From: Hyphomicrobiales bacterium
Lineage (GTDB): Bacteria; Pseudomonadota; Alphaproteobacteria; Rhizobiales; Methyloligellaceae
DNA length: 64,000 nt
Direction: 5' to 3'
Assembly: GCA_021775595.1 (NCBI GenBank)
Contig: JAJFHN010000006.1
Coordinates: 1 to 64,000 of the forward strand
Position 1 is the stretch's first letter. Every line of letters begins with the position of its first letter. Positions 20,240 to 30,148 of the stretch are shown piece by piece. The notes under the pieces were generated by a model. It ran no database searches. It was not told where the DNA came from and worked only from the letters and a program-made list of their open reading frames with translations. The position numbers were made by a program, and so were the translations under genes.

Positions 20240-22678
20240 CTAATAGGGGGCTTCGACGTTGTCTCCGCCGACCAGGATTTCCCGCTTTCCGGAGCTGTTG
20301 GCGGCTGAAATGACGCCTTCCTCCTCCATGCGCTCGATCAGCGTCGCTGCCCGGTTGTAGCCGATCGACAGGCGCCGCTGGACATAGCTGGTCGAGGCCT
20401 TGCGGTCGCGCAGCACGATGGCCACGGCTTGGTCATAGAGATCGCCGCCCTCAGGCGCTGAGCCCGACGCCGGGCTTTCGTCTTCGTCGGGCGCCTCGGT
20501 GACCTCTTCGAGATACTGCGGCACACCCTGTTTGTGCAGATGACGGACGACGCGCTCGACCTCTTCGTCGGAGACGAAGGGACCGTGCACGCGCGTGATC
20601 CGGCCGCCGCCGGCCATGTAGAGCATATCGCCGCGGCCAAGCAGCTGCTCGGCGCCTTGCTCGCCCAAAATGGTCCGGCTGTCGATCTTGGAGGTGACCT
20701 GGAAACTGATCCGGGTCGGAAAGTTTGCCTTGATGGTGCCGGTGATGACGTCGACGCTCGGGCGCTGGGTGGCGGCGATCATGTGAATCCCGGCGGCGCG
20801 GGCCATTTGCGCCAGGCGCTGCACCGCGCCCTCGATGTCCTTGCCGGCGACCATCATCAGATCGGCCATCTCGTCGACAATCACGACGATATACGGCAGC
20901 GGCTCGTAATCCATCACCTCTTGCTCGTAGACCGCCTCACCCGTTTCGCGGTCGAAACCGGTCTGAACGGTGCGTGTGATGGTCTCGCCTCGGGCTCTGG
21001 CTTCCAGCACACGGGCGTTGTAGCCGTGCATGTTGCGCACACCGAGTTTAGACATTTTCTTGTAGCGCTCTTCCATCTCCTTGACGGTCCATTTGAGCGC
21101 GACGACGGCCTTTTTCGGATCGGTGACGACGGGTGCGAGCAAATGCGGAATGCCGTCATAGACCGAGAGCTCCAGCATTTTGGGATCGATCATGATGAAT
21201 TTGCATTGATCGGGCGTCAGCCGATAGAGCAGCGACAGGATCATGGTGTTGATGCCGACCGATTTACCGGACCCGGTGGTGCCGGCGATCAGCAGATGGG
21301 GCATGCGTGAGAGATCGACCGTAACCGGTTCGCCGCCGATGTTTTTGCCCAGCGCCAACTCCAACTCGGCGGAGCTTTGAACGAAATCACCCGCATCCAG
21401 CAGCTCGCGCAAGTACACGGTTTCGCGGGTTGCATTGGGCAACTCGATGCCGATGACGTTGCGCCCCGGGACCACGGCGACGCGCGCGGCTATCGCGCTC
21501 ATCGAGCGCGCGATGTCGTCGGAGAGCCCAATAACCCGCGAAGACTTGGTGCCGGGTGCAGGTTCAAGCTCATAGAGCGTAACGACGGGGCCTGGATGGA
21601 CATTGGTGATGTCGCCCTTGACGCCAAAATCCTGCAGCACGCATTCGAGCAGGCGGGCGTTTTCCTGCAGCACGGCATCGCTCACTCTGGCAGAACGCGA
21701 GGCGCGCGGCGGGGCTTTGAGCAAGCGGACCGGCGGCGCGGTGAAGGGCTTGGCCGGCGCGGCGGCGCGGCTGGCGACGACGCCTGGCTGGACTTGGCCC
21801 TGGGCAGTTCGGGTGATCTGAACGCCGTCGTCGAATTCCGTCACTGGCGGGTTTTCGTCAAAGAAGGGCTCAATGCGGTCTTCGCCGTCCAAGCGAACAG
21901 GCGCGGCCTGCGAGAGCTGTTCGGACGCCGGCATTTCGGCCTGAGGCATTTGAGCTCTTTGCGCCCTAGTGGCGAAGAGCCGGCCGATGCGCGCGCGCGC
22001 TGCGAGCAGCCAGTGACCGGCGGCGCCCAGCGTGTCGGCCGCCAAATCGACAGCCATAGCGGGCTCGCCATCGGATTGGCTTCGGCTCCAAATTAGGGCA
22101 AGGGCGCGCGCCGGAATGGCGCAGGCAAACAGCGTGGCCCATCCCGCCAGCACGAAGAGCGCCAAACCGCCGGCGGCATTGATGATGATCTGCGGCGCAG
22201 CGAAGCTGAACACGCCCAATCCTGAGATCAGAACGTCGCCCATGATGCCGCCAAGTCCGTTGGGAAGCGGCCAGCCCGAAGGCACGGGCAGCGCTGAAAG
22301 GCCGGCCGCGGCGGCCAATGCCGCGCAGGGCCAAGCAAGCAGACGCCACCAGGGCAGTGTGGGGATTAGATTGGCGCGAAGCTGCCAGCCCCATGCCGCC
22401 AGCGGTACGAACAGAACGATTGCAGCCAGGCCGATCGTTTGCATCGCGATGTCGGCGGCGCTTGCGCCCCAAGCGCCCAGCCAATTGCGCGGCAATTCTC
22501 CAGTGGCGTGGTTCAAGCTCGGATCGCCGATCGACCATGAAAGCAGGCTGAGCCAGCCGGCTGCCGCCAATCCGATCGCGACGATGCCGGCCAATTGGGC
22601 CGCCAGACGCAAGAATCCGGCCTCAAATCCGCGTGGAAGCAGCGGTTTGCGTTCGGAGTGTTGACCCAGTACTGCCAT
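20240..22678 (-). CDS. ftsK: DNA translocase FtsK
   Basis: 812 residues, typical of alphaproteobacterial FtsK. Four to five N-terminal membrane segments anchor it at the septum. A short proline/alanine-rich linker leads to the motor domain: Walker [11 protein letters not shown] (~463-472), Walker [12 protein letters not shown], and [11 protein letters not shown]. The C-terminal gamma winged helix ([20 protein letters not shown]) reads KOPS sequences. It pumps chromosome termini through the division septum and activates XerCD at dif. It is followed by lolA and preceded by the aminotransferase only 2 bp away, so the aminotransferase and ftsK are probably co-transcribed. Confidence 0.96.
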   Translation of the reverse strand: MAVLGQHSERKPLLPRGFEAGFLRLAAQLAGIVAIGLAAAGWLSLLSWSIGDPSLNHATGELPRNWLGAWGASAADIAMQTIGLAAIVLFVPLAAWGWQLRANLIPTLPWWRLLAWPCAALAAAAGLSALPVPSGWPLPNGLGGIMGDVLISGLGVFSFAAPQIIINAAGGLALFVLAGWATLFACAIPARALALIWSRSQSDGEPAMAVDLAADTLGAAGHWLLAARARIGRLFATRAQRAQMPQAEMPASEQLSQAAPVRLDGEDRIEPFFDENPPVTEFDDGVQITRTAQGQVQPGVVASRAAAPAKPFTAPPVRLLKAPPRASRSARVSDAVLQENARLLECVLQDFGVKGDITNVHPGPVVTLYELEPAPGTKSSRVIGLSDDIARSMSAIAARVAVVPGRNVIGIELPNATRETVYLRELLDAGDFVQSSAELELALGKNIGGEPVTVDLSRMPHLLIAGTTGSGKSVGINTMILSLLYRLTPDQCKFIMIDPKMLELSVYDGIPHLLAPVVTDPKKAVVALKWTVKEMEERYKKMSKLGVRNMHGYNARVLEARARGETITRTVQTGFDRETGEAVYEQEVMDYEPLPYIVVIVDEMADLMMVAGKDIEGAVQRLAQMARAAGIHMIAATQRPSVDVITGTIKANFPTRISFQVTSKIDSRTILGEQGAEQLLGRGDMLYMAGGGRITRVHGPFVSDEEVERVVRHLHKQGVPQYLEEVTEAPDEDESPASGSAPEGGDLYDQAVAIVLRDRKASTSYVQRRLSIGYNRAATLIERMEEEGVISAANSSGKREILVGGDNVEAPY

Positions 22679-22680
22679 TG

Positions 22681-23913
22681 TTACCCTTCCCCTTCAGCCC
22701 ATGCCACCACGCGCTCGAGCGCCGTCTCGGTTCGCGCCAGAGTGTCGACCAACGCCAGGCGGACATGGTGTTCACCAGGATTGGGCGTCCCCGCCGCGGC
22801 GTGTGCGAGATAGGCGCCGGGCAACAGTTTGACACCGCAAGCTTTCCAAAGGGTTTTCGCCGCTTCGACGCCGCCGCCGTGCGATTTCAGGTCCAACCAA
22901 AGGAAAAAACCGCCCTGCGGGCGGCGATAGTCAAAGCGATCCGCCAAAATTCGGTCGCAGGCGGCGAATTTTTCGGCATAAAGCGCGCGGCTTTCCACCA
23001 CATGGGCCTCATCATCCCAAACGGCGGCCGAGACGGACTGTATGGGCAACGGCATTTGCGGACAGGAGACGTTTCGCAGGGCCCCGTAGGCGGCAATAAT
23101 GGCTGGATCACCGGCACAAAAGCCCGATCGAAGGCCCGGCAAATTGGAGCGTTTCGATAGCGATTGGAAGGCCAAGACATTGCTGAGCTCGCCAAAGGCC
23201 TCTTGTGCAACCGCAAGCGCACCGGCGGGCGGTGTGTCGCTGTAGATTTCGGAATAGCATTCGTCGGCGAACAACAGGAAGTCATGGCGCCGGGCCAATC
23301 CGATCAGACGTTCGAGATAGGCTCGGCTGGCGGCCGCGCCCTGGGGATTGGAGGGCGAAGCAAAATAGAATGCGGCGGCGCGGTCGAGGATTTCGGGCGC
23401 GATGGCGTCAAGATCGGGCAAATAGCCGCCCGCCTGGGTCGCGTCCAAGAATATGGCCTCGGATTGGGCCGCGCTGGCGGCGGCGGCATAGGCGAAATAG
23501 AACGGATTGGGCAGTAAAACGGTGGGCCGCTCGACATCGGGCTTACGGGCCGTTGCGGCAAAAATGGCGCTGAACAGTCCTTCGCGCGAGCCGCACAGGG
23601 GCAGAATGTGGCGATCTGGGTCGATTACGCCCGTTAAATTTGGATAGCGGCGCGCCATCCAGCGCGCGATGGCTTGGCGCAGCTCGCCGGTGCCCATGAT
23701 CGGCGGGTATTTGCCGAAATCCTCGATACCGGCATTCAACCGATCGGCCACAAAGGGCGGCATCGGATGACGCGGTTCGCCCATGGTCAGGTCAATCGCG
23801 CTCATACCGGGTTCCACGCCCTCCAATAGGGCGGCAAGCCGGCGAAATGGCGAGATTATTTTAGGACTGTCGCTGGCGGCCCTGGGGCGTGATGGCATCG
23901 CACCGTCAACCAT
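22681..23913 (-). CDS. Class I/II PLP-dependent aminotransferase (DapC-like)
   Basis: About 410 residues. The fold-type I aminotransferase signatures are [15 protein letters not shown], the ASPSNPQG motif (PSNPxG), [10 protein letters not shown] (PLP pyridine Asp) and [17 protein letters not shown] with the Schiff-base Lys. The best guess is N-succinyldiaminopimelate aminotransferase in lysine/peptidoglycan synthesis, based on similarity in length and neighbourhood to alphaproteobacterial DapC; aspartate/alanine aminotransferase activity is possible. Start choice is uncertain: GTG 23940, ATG 23913 and ATG 23898 are in frame and none has a clear Shine-Dalgarno. The stop is 2 bp from the ftsK start. 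Confidence 0.8.
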   Translation of the reverse strand: MVDGAMPSRPRAASDSPKIISPFRRLAALLEGVEPGMSAIDLTMGEPRHPMPPFVADRLNAGIEDFGKYPPIMGTGELRQAIARWMARRYPNLTGVIDPDRHILPLCGSREGLFSAIFAATARKPDVERPTVLLPNPFYFAYAAAASAAQSEAIFLDATQAGGYLPDLDAIAPEILDRAAAFYFASPSNPQGAAASRAYLERLIGLARRHDFLLFADECYSEIYSDTPPAGALAVAQEAFGELSNVLAFQSLSKRSNLPGLRSGFCAGDPAIIAAYGALRNVSCPQMPLPIQSVSAAVWDDEAHVVESRALYAEKFAACDRILADRFDYRRPQGGFFLWLDLKSHGGGVEAAKTLWKACGVKLLPGAYLAHAAAGTPNPGEHHVRLALVDTLARTETALERVVAWAEGEG

Positions 23914-24004
23914 GCTGCAAGGCCCAATGGCGGGGTCCACTGGGTGAGCGTAAGGCTAGGAGAGGAGGGTTAAGGGAGCCTAAAGGTTTGGGGGACCGAA
24001 ATTG

Positions 24005-24036
24005 GCAAGAGGCGGCGCGATGGCGCCGCCTCTTGC
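24005..24036 (-). terminator. Hairpin after the second amt gene
   Basis: Perfect 13-bp stem GCAAGAGGCGGCG/CGCCGCCTCTTGC with a 6-nt loop, 27 bp past the amt stop. The following minus-strand sequence is only weakly T-rich, so termination strength is uncertain. Confidence 0.65.
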
Positions 24037-24062
24037 GGGACTTAACGCCCCTCCCTCAAGCT

Positions 24063-25280
24063 CTAAAGATTGTAGCCGCTCTCGCCATGGGCCGTGACGT
24101 CGAGACCGGTGATTTCGTCTTGCTCGGAAACGCGAAGTCCAACGAGTGCGCTGACCAGCTTGATGATGCCGAAGCTGACAATCACCGACCAAACCGCCAC
24201 GACCACCAGCCCGGTGAGTTGGACGCCGAATTGGCCCAGCATGGAAACGCCTTCGGGCAGGCCCGCGCCACCCAATGCGGCATCGACGAAAATGGCCGTG
24301 AGCAAAATGCCGGTGGCGCCGCCGACGCCATGAACTGCGAAGACGTCCAGTGAATCGTCGATGGCAAATCGCTGCTTCACCAGATCGACTGCGTAATAGC
24401 AGATGGTGCCGCCGACCAGACCGATGATCACGGCGGCGCCGGGGCCGACGAAGCCTGAAGCCGGCGTGATCGTCGCCAAGCCAGCAATCGTGCCGGTGAC
24501 GATACCGATCAGGCTCGGTTTGCCGAATTTGAGCCATTCAATGACCAACCAGACGAGAGAGCCTGTCGCAGCCGAGATATGCGTTACGGCCATCGCCATG
24601 CCAGCATCGCCGCCGGAGCTCAGCGCGCTTCCGGCGTTAAATCCGAACCAGCCGACCCATAGCATCGAGGCGCCCGCCATGGTCATCCAAGGAGCGTGCG
24701 GTGGTTTAACGTCCCGCGGAAATCCGCGCCGTGCGCCGAGGGCTGCGACCAAGACCAGCGCCGAGGCGCCCGCTGTCACATGAACGACCAGGCCGCCGGC
24801 ATAATCCATGACGCCCATTCCGCCCAACCAGCCACCGCCCCAAATCCAATGGGTGACCGGCGCATAGACCAGAACCAGCCAGATTGCAGTGAACAGCAGC
24901 ACGGCGGAGAATTTGATGCGCTCGACGAAGGCGCCGACAATGAGCGCCGGCGTGATGATCGCGAACGTCATCTGGAACATGAAGAAGACGGTCTCTGGAA
25001 TGGTGGTGTCGGGGTAGACGGTTTCGCGCCCGACGCCGGCCAGAAACGCTTTGTCGAGGCCGCCAATGAAGGCGGAACCTTCGCTGAAGGCCAAACTGTA
25101 GAGGACGACCAGCCACATCAAGGATGCCAGACAGGCGATGGTGTAACAGTGCATCAGAACCGAAAGCAGATTGCGCGCGTGAACCAGTCCTCCATAAAAC
25201 AGCGCCAAACCGGGCAGCGTCATAAAGAGAACCAACGCGGTGGCGGTAATCAACCAGGCAGTGTCCGCAGCGCTCATCAT
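24063..25280 (-). CDS. amt: Ammonium transporter (second copy, no signal peptide)
   Basis: 405 residues, 11 membrane segments. Signatures: PGLALFYGG near residue 25, MTFAIITPALIVG, HWIWGGGWL, the GxVVHVTAGASALV pore motif with its histidine, and DDSLDVFAVHGVGG with the second pore histidine. The ATG is preceded by GGGGAG. Unlike the first amt it lacks an N-terminal signal sequence and starts directly with TM1. It has its own sigma-54-like promoter and a 440-bp leader region, so it can be expressed apart from glnK-amt. It moves ammonium across the inner membrane under GlnK control (family knowledge). Confidence 0.93.
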   Translation of the reverse strand: MMSAADTAWLITATALVLFMTLPGLALFYGGLVHARNLLSVLMHCYTIACLASLMWLVVLYSLAFSEGSAFIGGLDKAFLAGVGRETVYPDTTIPETVFFMFQMTFAIITPALIVGAFVERIKFSAVLLFTAIWLVLVYAPVTHWIWGGGWLGGMGVMDYAGGLVVHVTAGASALVLVAALGARRGFPRDVKPPHAPWMTMAGASMLWVGWFGFNAGSALSSGGDAGMAMAVTHISAATGSLVWLVIEWLKFGKPSLIGIVTGTIAGLATITPASGFVGPGAAVIIGLVGGTICYYAVDLVKQRFAIDDSLDVFAVHGVGGATGILLTAIFVDAALGGAGLPEGVSMLGQFGVQLTGLVVVAVWSVIVSFGIIKLVSALVGLRVSEQDEITGLDVTAHGESGYNL

Positions 25281-25475
25281 CGATGTTCTCCCCTGGGCGA
25301 ACGCGCATCCAGCGCGCGGGCGCCGGAGCTGGTTTTGTTAAGTCGGGGGAATCGAATGCGGCCAGGTTGCGCCTCTGCAGCTCCAGTCGGCACGTCCCAC
25401 AGGTGCGCTGACTTCACTGCCAATCGGCTGCAACGCGCAGCAACGCCCGCCTCCCCAGGTCAGGTTTATCCTCAT

Positions 25476-25500
25476 GCCGTGCGTGTTTTTTACGCACGGC
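25476..25500. repeat. Inverted repeat at the start of the second amt leader
   Basis: GCCGTGCGT (25476-25484) pairs with ACGCACGGC (25492-25500) around a T-rich 7-nt loop. It begins about where the sigma-54-like promoter would start transcription. Confidence 0.6.
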
Positions 25501-25512
25501 ACGCGAAAGACG

Positions 25513-25528
25513 ATCAAGTCTTGTGCCA
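25513..25528 (-). promoter_or_regulatory. Sigma-54-like promoter of the second amt
   Basis: Minus strand TGGCACAAGACTTGAT: the -24 GG and -12 elements have correct spacing against TGGCACG-N4-TTGC, with A for C at -12. It shares 13 of 16 bases with the element upstream of glnK. Confidence 0.7.
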
Positions 25529-25647
25529 ACAAATTGGGCATGCCGAATAATTGTTTTTGTTCAAATGCTTAGAGCCAGGCTGCCGCACACTCATCGATGC
25601 GGCGAAGCTGAGTTTTGCTCAATTAATAGGCGGCGTGCACAAAGGAT

Positions 25648-25674
25648 GGACACCGCACGAGGGGTGCGGTGTCC
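25648..25674 (-). terminator. Hairpin after the first amt gene
   Basis: GGACACCGCAC (25648-25658) pairs perfectly with GTGCGGTGTCC (25664-25674), 49 bp past the amt stop; the minus-strand T tract is short (CCTTTG). Confidence 0.6.
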
Positions 25675-25722
25675 GGTCCAGCTGATGGGCCGCTGCCTTG
25701 GCGGCGGCGGCTTTGGGAGAGG

Positions 25723-27039
25723 CTACTGCACGACTTCGCCGTGCAGGTTGATATCGAGGCCTTCGATCTCCTCGGACTGCTCAACGCGCAGCCCGATGGT
25801 GAGATCGATCAGCTTGAGGATGATGAACGAGGCTATGCCCGACCATGCGACGGTCGCCAGAATGCCTTCGATTTGAATCAGCACCTGGGCTGAGTTGCCT
25901 TCCAACAGCCCGCCGGTTCCGCCAATCGCTTCGACCGCGAAGACGCCTGTCAGAATTGCACCGACGATGCCGCCAACGCCATGGATGCCGAAAACATCCA
26001 AGGAGTCGTCATAGCCCAAGGCATGCTTGATCACAGTGGAAGCGATGTAGCAGATCACGCCGGCGGAAAGACCGATGATGAGCGCGCCCATCGGATCGAC
26101 AAAGCCGCTTGCTGGCGTGATCGCCACCAAACCCGCCACTGCGCCCGAAATAATACCAAGGATGCTCGGACGCTTGAAGACAATCCATTCGGCAACCATC
26201 CAACCTATCGCCGCGGCGGCGCAGGCAATCTGCGTGACCGCCATGGCCATGCCGGCTGCGCCGTCGGCGGCAAGCGCCGAACCGGCGTTGAAGCCGAACC
26301 AGCCCACCCACAACAACGAGGCGCCGATCAGCGAATAGACCAAGTTGTGGGGCGCCATGTTCTCTACGCCATAACCTTGCCGGCGGCCAAGCACGAGTGC
26401 AGCCACCAGTCCCGCGATGCCCGAATTGATGTGAACGACGGTTCCCCCGGCGAAATCGAGAACACCTGCATCGGCCAAAAATCCGCCACCCCACACCCAG
26501 TGTGTAATCGGCGCGTAGACGATCAGCATCCACAGTCCCAGGAACCAAAGCAGTGCAGAAAATTTCATGCGGTCGGCGAAGGCGCCACAGATCAGGGCGG
26601 GTGTGATGATGGCGAAGGTCATCTGAAAGGTCATGAAGACCGATTCGGGAACCGTGCCGGTCAACGAGTCCTTGCCCATGCCGGCGAGAAACATCTTTGA
26701 CAGCCCGCCGACATAAGCATTGAACGGACCCTCGGTGAAGGCGAGCGAATAGCCGGCAACCATCCAAAGTACGGTCATCAGACAGGCAGCGGCAAAGCTC
26801 TGCATCACCGTGGAAAGCACGTTTTTTTTACGCACCATGCCGCCATAAAACAGGGCAAGGCCCGGCACGGTCATCAAAAGGACCAGAACCGTTGCCGTTA
26901 GCATCCAGGCGGTGTCGCCGCTGTCGAGTTTGGGAGCATCGGCGGCCGCTGCTGCCTCTTGCGCCCAGGCGGCATCGCCCAGGGTCAGAGCGGCGAGCGC
27001 ACCGGCGATGGCAAGTGTCATCGAACTTAAGGTCTTCAT
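25723..27039 (-). CDS. amtB: Ammonium transporter AmtB (first copy, with signal peptide)
   Basis: 438 residues from the ATG at 27039, which has GGGGA 6 nt upstream; an in-frame ATG at 27051 is the alternative. A cleavable signal peptide (AAWA|QE) precedes 11 membrane segments, the AmtB topology with an outside N-terminus. Signatures: PGLALFYGGMVRKKN, MTFQMTFAIITPALICG, HWVWGGGFL, GTVVHINSGIAGLV and DDSLDVFGIHGVGG with the two pore histidines. It lies 31 bp downstream of glnK in an operon. GlnK blocks this channel under nitrogen excess (family knowledge). Confidence 0.95.
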   Translation of the reverse strand: MKTLSSMTLAIAGALAALTLGDAAWAQEAAAAADAPKLDSGDTAWMLTATVLVLLMTVPGLALFYGGMVRKKNVLSTVMQSFAAACLMTVLWMVAGYSLAFTEGPFNAYVGGLSKMFLAGMGKDSLTGTVPESVFMTFQMTFAIITPALICGAFADRMKFSALLWFLGLWMLIVYAPITHWVWGGGFLADAGVLDFAGGTVVHINSGIAGLVAALVLGRRQGYGVENMAPHNLVYSLIGASLLWVGWFGFNAGSALAADGAAGMAMAVTQIACAAAAIGWMVAEWIVFKRPSILGIISGAVAGLVAITPASGFVDPMGALIIGLSAGVICYIASTVIKHALGYDDSLDVFGIHGVGGIVGAILTGVFAVEAIGGTGGLLEGNSAQVLIQIEGILATVAWSGIASFIILKLIDLTIGLRVEQSEEIEGLDINLHGEVVQ

Positions 27040-27070
27040 ATTGTTCCCCATGTTGTACTGCTGATGCTGG

Positions 27071-27502
<432 letters not shown>

Positions 27503-27507
27503 TCAGA

Positions 27508-27523
27508 ATCAAGCCGCGTGCCA
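27508..27523 (-). promoter_or_regulatory. Sigma-54-like promoter of glnK-amtB
   Basis: Minus strand TGGCACGCGGCTTGAT fits TGGCACG-N4-TTGC with one mismatch at the -12 C; predicted start near 27497, leaving an ~88-nt leader. Confidence 0.75.
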
Positions 27524-27607
27524 ACCGGCAAAAAAATCTCTAATGAGTTGTAATTGAAGAGAAATCCCGCTCACACGCGGCGAGGCGCGGGCGGTGGATG
27601 GCCAATA

Positions 27608-27657
27608 ATTGCCTAATAATTAGCCTGTATTGATGTTTTGGATAATTTTTAGGCAAT
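27608..27657. repeat. AT-rich inverted repeat downstream of tesB
   Basis: A 15-nt arm at 27608-27622 pairs with 27643-27657 at 14 of 15 positions (core TTGCCTAA/TTAGGCAA), with a 20-nt loop. It lies 26 bp past the tesB stop and upstream of the glnK promoter; it may terminate tesB. Confidence 0.55.
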
Positions 27658-27683
27658 CACGCCGTCATCGGGTACGGCACGGC

Positions 27684-28547
27684 TCAAGACGAGCGTTTTT
27701 CGCGGATAACGCCTTCTTGGGCGACCGAGGCGACGAGTTCGCCATCAGGGCGAAAAATGCTTCCCCGGCAAAAGCCTCTGCCGCCAGATGCCGACGGGCT
27801 GTCTTGGGTGTAAAGAAACCATTCGTCCGTGCGGAAGGGCCGGTGGAACCACAGGGCGTGGTCGAGGCTGGCCAGCAACAGCTTGGGGTCGAACAGGATT
27901 CGGCCATGGGCGATCAATGCCGTGTCCAGCAACAACAGGTCTGAGGCGTAAGCCAGCACGCACTGATGCAGCGCCGGATCGTCGGGCAGCTTTCCGGTGG
28001 CCCGCATCCAGACGGTTTGTTTTGCCTCGGCGGGTTTGGGGTTCATGTAACGCGAAATATCCACCGGCCTGATCTCGATCGGCCGCTCGCGTTCCCAATA
28101 AGGCCGCATGTAGTCGGGCATGCGATCCTTGAATGCACGCGCCAGTTCGCCTTCACTCGGCAGGTTTTCAGGAGGCGGTACATCCGGCATCTCGCTTTGA
28201 TGCTGGAAGCCTTCTTCCTCACCGTGAAATGACGCCGCCATCGAAAAAATCGCATGACCATGCTGAATGCCGACCACGCGCCGGGTCGTGTAGCTGCGGC
28301 CGTCGCGGATGCGGTCGACCTCATAGATGATGGGGACTTTAGGATCGCCGGGCCGCATGAAATAGGCGTGCAGTGAGTGCGCGGCGCGCCCTTCGACGGT
28401 CCGCGAGGCGGCGACGAGCGCCTGACCGATGACCTGGCCGCCGAAGACGCGCTGCCAGCCATCCTGCGGGCTGCGACCGCGGAACAGGTTGTGTTCCAGT
28501 GGCTCCAGGTCAAGAATGGAGAGGAGTTGTTCGACGGCGCTGCCCAT
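27684..28547 (-). CDS. tesB: Acyl-CoA thioesterase II
   Basis: 287 residues from ATG 28547; the frame is open 153 codons further up but overlaps the divergent ubiH-type gene. It is a double-hotdog thioesterase: LFRGRSPQDGWQRVFGGQVIGQAL and SLHAYFMRPGDP in the first half, SLDHALWFHRPFRTDEW and GRGFCRGSIF in the second. The catalytic triad residues of E. coli TesB (Asp, Thr/Ser, Gln) fall in the second hotdog, where the LASLDHALWF Asp is visible. It hydrolyses medium/long acyl-CoAs in the cytoplasm. It diverges from the UbiH-like gene over 66 bp. Confidence 0.94.
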   Translation of the reverse strand: MGSAVEQLLSILDLEPLEHNLFRGRSPQDGWQRVFGGQVIGQALVAASRTVEGRAAHSLHAYFMRPGDPKVPIIYEVDRIRDGRSYTTRRVVGIQHGHAIFSMAASFHGEEEGFQHQSEMPDVPPPENLPSEGELARAFKDRMPDYMRPYWERERPIEIRPVDISRYMNPKPAEAKQTVWMRATGKLPDDPALHQCVLAYASDLLLLDTALIAHGRILFDPKLLLASLDHALWFHRPFRTDEWFLYTQDSPSASGGRGFCRGSIFRPDGELVASVAQEGVIREKRSS

Positions 28548-28613
28548 GGCGGTCAGTAGTCGGTGGCGCCGGACCAAGTCAAGCGACTTGGAGTGGGGCT
28601 GGAGGTTTTTCGT

Positions 28614-29861
28614 ATGGTCCGAGCGGACGAATCTCATTTCGATGTCGCGATCGTTGGTGGCGGCTTTGTCGGTCTGGCGCTCGCGGCAGCGCTCGAGCGC
28701 GCATCGGGCGGTGATCTCAAAATCGCACTGATTGATGCGGCGCCGATTCAAGACCTTGAAGCCATCGGCGCAGATCCGCGCGCTTCGGCAATAACGGCGG
28801 CGAGCCGCCGGCTGCTCGATGTGCTGGGTGTTTGGCCGCAGCTTGCAGACCGGGCTCAGGCGATACGCCAAATCGACATCACCGACAGCCCGCTGGAGGC
28901 GGCCGTGCGGCCACTGCTGCTGCATTTCGACATGGCGCTCGATGGCGATGAACCGGCGGCGCACATGGTTGAGAACCGCGATCTGCTGCGGGCGTTGAGG
29001 GCGCATGTTTTGGACCTGGAGAGCGTTTCGGTTTTCTCGCCCGATCGGATCAGCGCGATGAGTGCCGGCAGGCAGCGTGCCGACCTGGAGCTCGAAACCG
29101 CCGGGCCAATCAGCGCGCGTCTTGTCGCAGCCGCCGATGGCCGCAGATCGTCCCTGCGGCGAATGGCGGGCATCAAGGTGGTGGGCTGGTCATATCCCCA
29201 GATTGGCATCGCCGCGTGCGTCGAGCACGACGCGCCACACGAGGGCCACGCCGTGCAGCACTTTCTGCCCGCTGGGCCTTTCGCCATCCTGCCGTTGAAA
29301 GGCAACCGCTCTTCACTGGTCTGGAGCGAGCGGCGCGATCGTGGCGCGGAAATATTGGCGGACGGCAAGGAGCGCGTGCTGCAAGAAATTGAGCGCCGTT
29401 TTGGACCGCGGCTCGGGCGCGTCCGGTTGGCCGGTCCCTATGGTGGCTTTCCATTGGAGATGCATATCGCGCGCGCCTTTGTCGCTGAGCGTCTAGCACT
29501 CCTTGGCGATGCGGCCCATGGCCTCCACCCGCTGGCGGGACAAGGGCTCAATATTGGCCTACGCGATGTCGCAGCGCTGGCTGAGGTTGTCGTCGAAACC
29601 GCGCGGTTGGGTCTCGATATCGGTGGCGAGGCTACGCTTGAGCGCTACCAACGCTGGCGGCGCTTCGACAGCGCGCTCTCGGCGACGGCGATGGATGGGC
29701 TGAACCGCTTGTTTTCAAACAACAGCGATGGCCTGCGCGTCGTGCGCGCGCTTGGGCTCGGCGTGGTGGAGCGGCTGCCGGCGCTCAAGCGGTTTTTCGT
29801 CGCCGAGGCGGCGGGTTTTACCGGCGAAACGCCGCGCCTGTTGCGCGGCGAGCAAATCTGA
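28614..29861 (+). CDS. UbiH/UbiF/COQ6-family FAD-dependent monooxygenase
   Basis: 415 residues from ATG 28614, preceded by CTGGAGG. It hydroxylates the benzenoid ring of a ubiquinone precursor at the inner membrane (family role). The Rossmann motif is VAIVGGGFVGLALA (~12-25), the middle motif is ADGRRSSLRRMAGI, and the C-terminal FAD motif is LLGDAAHGLHPLAGQGLNIG, the ubiH/coq6 signature. Which ring position it acts on cannot be read from the sequence. It is convergent with the Trm112 gene, 8 bp apart. Confidence 0.92.
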   Translation: MVRADESHFDVAIVGGGFVGLALAAALERASGGDLKIALIDAAPIQDLEAIGADPRASAITAASRRLLDVLGVWPQLADRAQAIRQIDITDSPLEAAVRPLLLHFDMALDGDEPAAHMVENRDLLRALRAHVLDLESVSVFSPDRISAMSAGRQRADLELETAGPISARLVAAADGRRSSLRRMAGIKVVGWSYPQIGIAACVEHDAPHEGHAVQHFLPAGPFAILPLKGNRSSLVWSERRDRGAEILADGKERVLQEIERRFGPRLGRVRLAGPYGGFPLEMHIARAFVAERLALLGDAAHGLHPLAGQGLNIGLRDVAALAEVVVETARLGLDIGGEATLERYQRWRRFDSALSATAMDGLNRLFSNNSDGLRVVRALGLGVVERLPALKRFFVAEAAGFTGETPRLLRGEQI

Positions 29862-29869
29862 ATCCCGCC

Positions 29870-30088
29870 CTATGACTTGGCGTCGTCGTCGATGACGCGC
29901 GCCTCGTCGGGCAGCATGATCGGGATACCGTCGCGGATCGGGTAAGCCAGACCGGATGCCCGGCTGATCAATTCCTGGCGCTCTTCGTCATACTCAAGCA
30001 CCGTCTTAGAAAGCGGGCAGACCAAGATCTCGAGCAGTTTGGGATCGACGCGCGGTTTGCTTTTGCCGCCGGTGGTCGGATTTGTCAT
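29870..30088 (-). CDS. Trm112/YcaR family protein
   Basis: 72 residues. It has the short Trm112-like zinc-ribbon fold with [13 protein letters not shown], then [20 protein letters not shown], the diagnostic C-terminal stretch. Only one cysteine remains of the zinc ligands, as is usual in bacterial members. In other organisms Trm112 activates methyltransferases; in bacteria the role is unclear. It lies 60 bp downstream of the LON-domain gene on the same strand. Confidence 0.9.
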   Translation of the reverse strand: MTNPTTGGKSKPRVDPKLLEILVCPLSKTVLEYDEERQELISRASGLAYPIRDGIPIMLPDEARVIDDDAKS

Positions 30089-30148
30089 GGCTTCGCTCAG
30101 TTTTGGTTCGACTTAGAGTGTGCGTTGCAATCTAGCGCCTCGGCCGGG

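Larger units (their letters stand above)
25281..25722. other. Gap between the two amt genes
   Basis: 442 bp without a gene. It holds the terminator-like hairpin of the first amt (25648-25674), the sigma-54-like promoter of the second (25513-25528), a 9-bp-stem hairpin at its predicted start (25476-25500), and a dyad GCCGCA-N10-TGCGGC (25582-25603) that could be an upstream activator site but does not match the NtrC consensus well. Confidence 0.6.
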
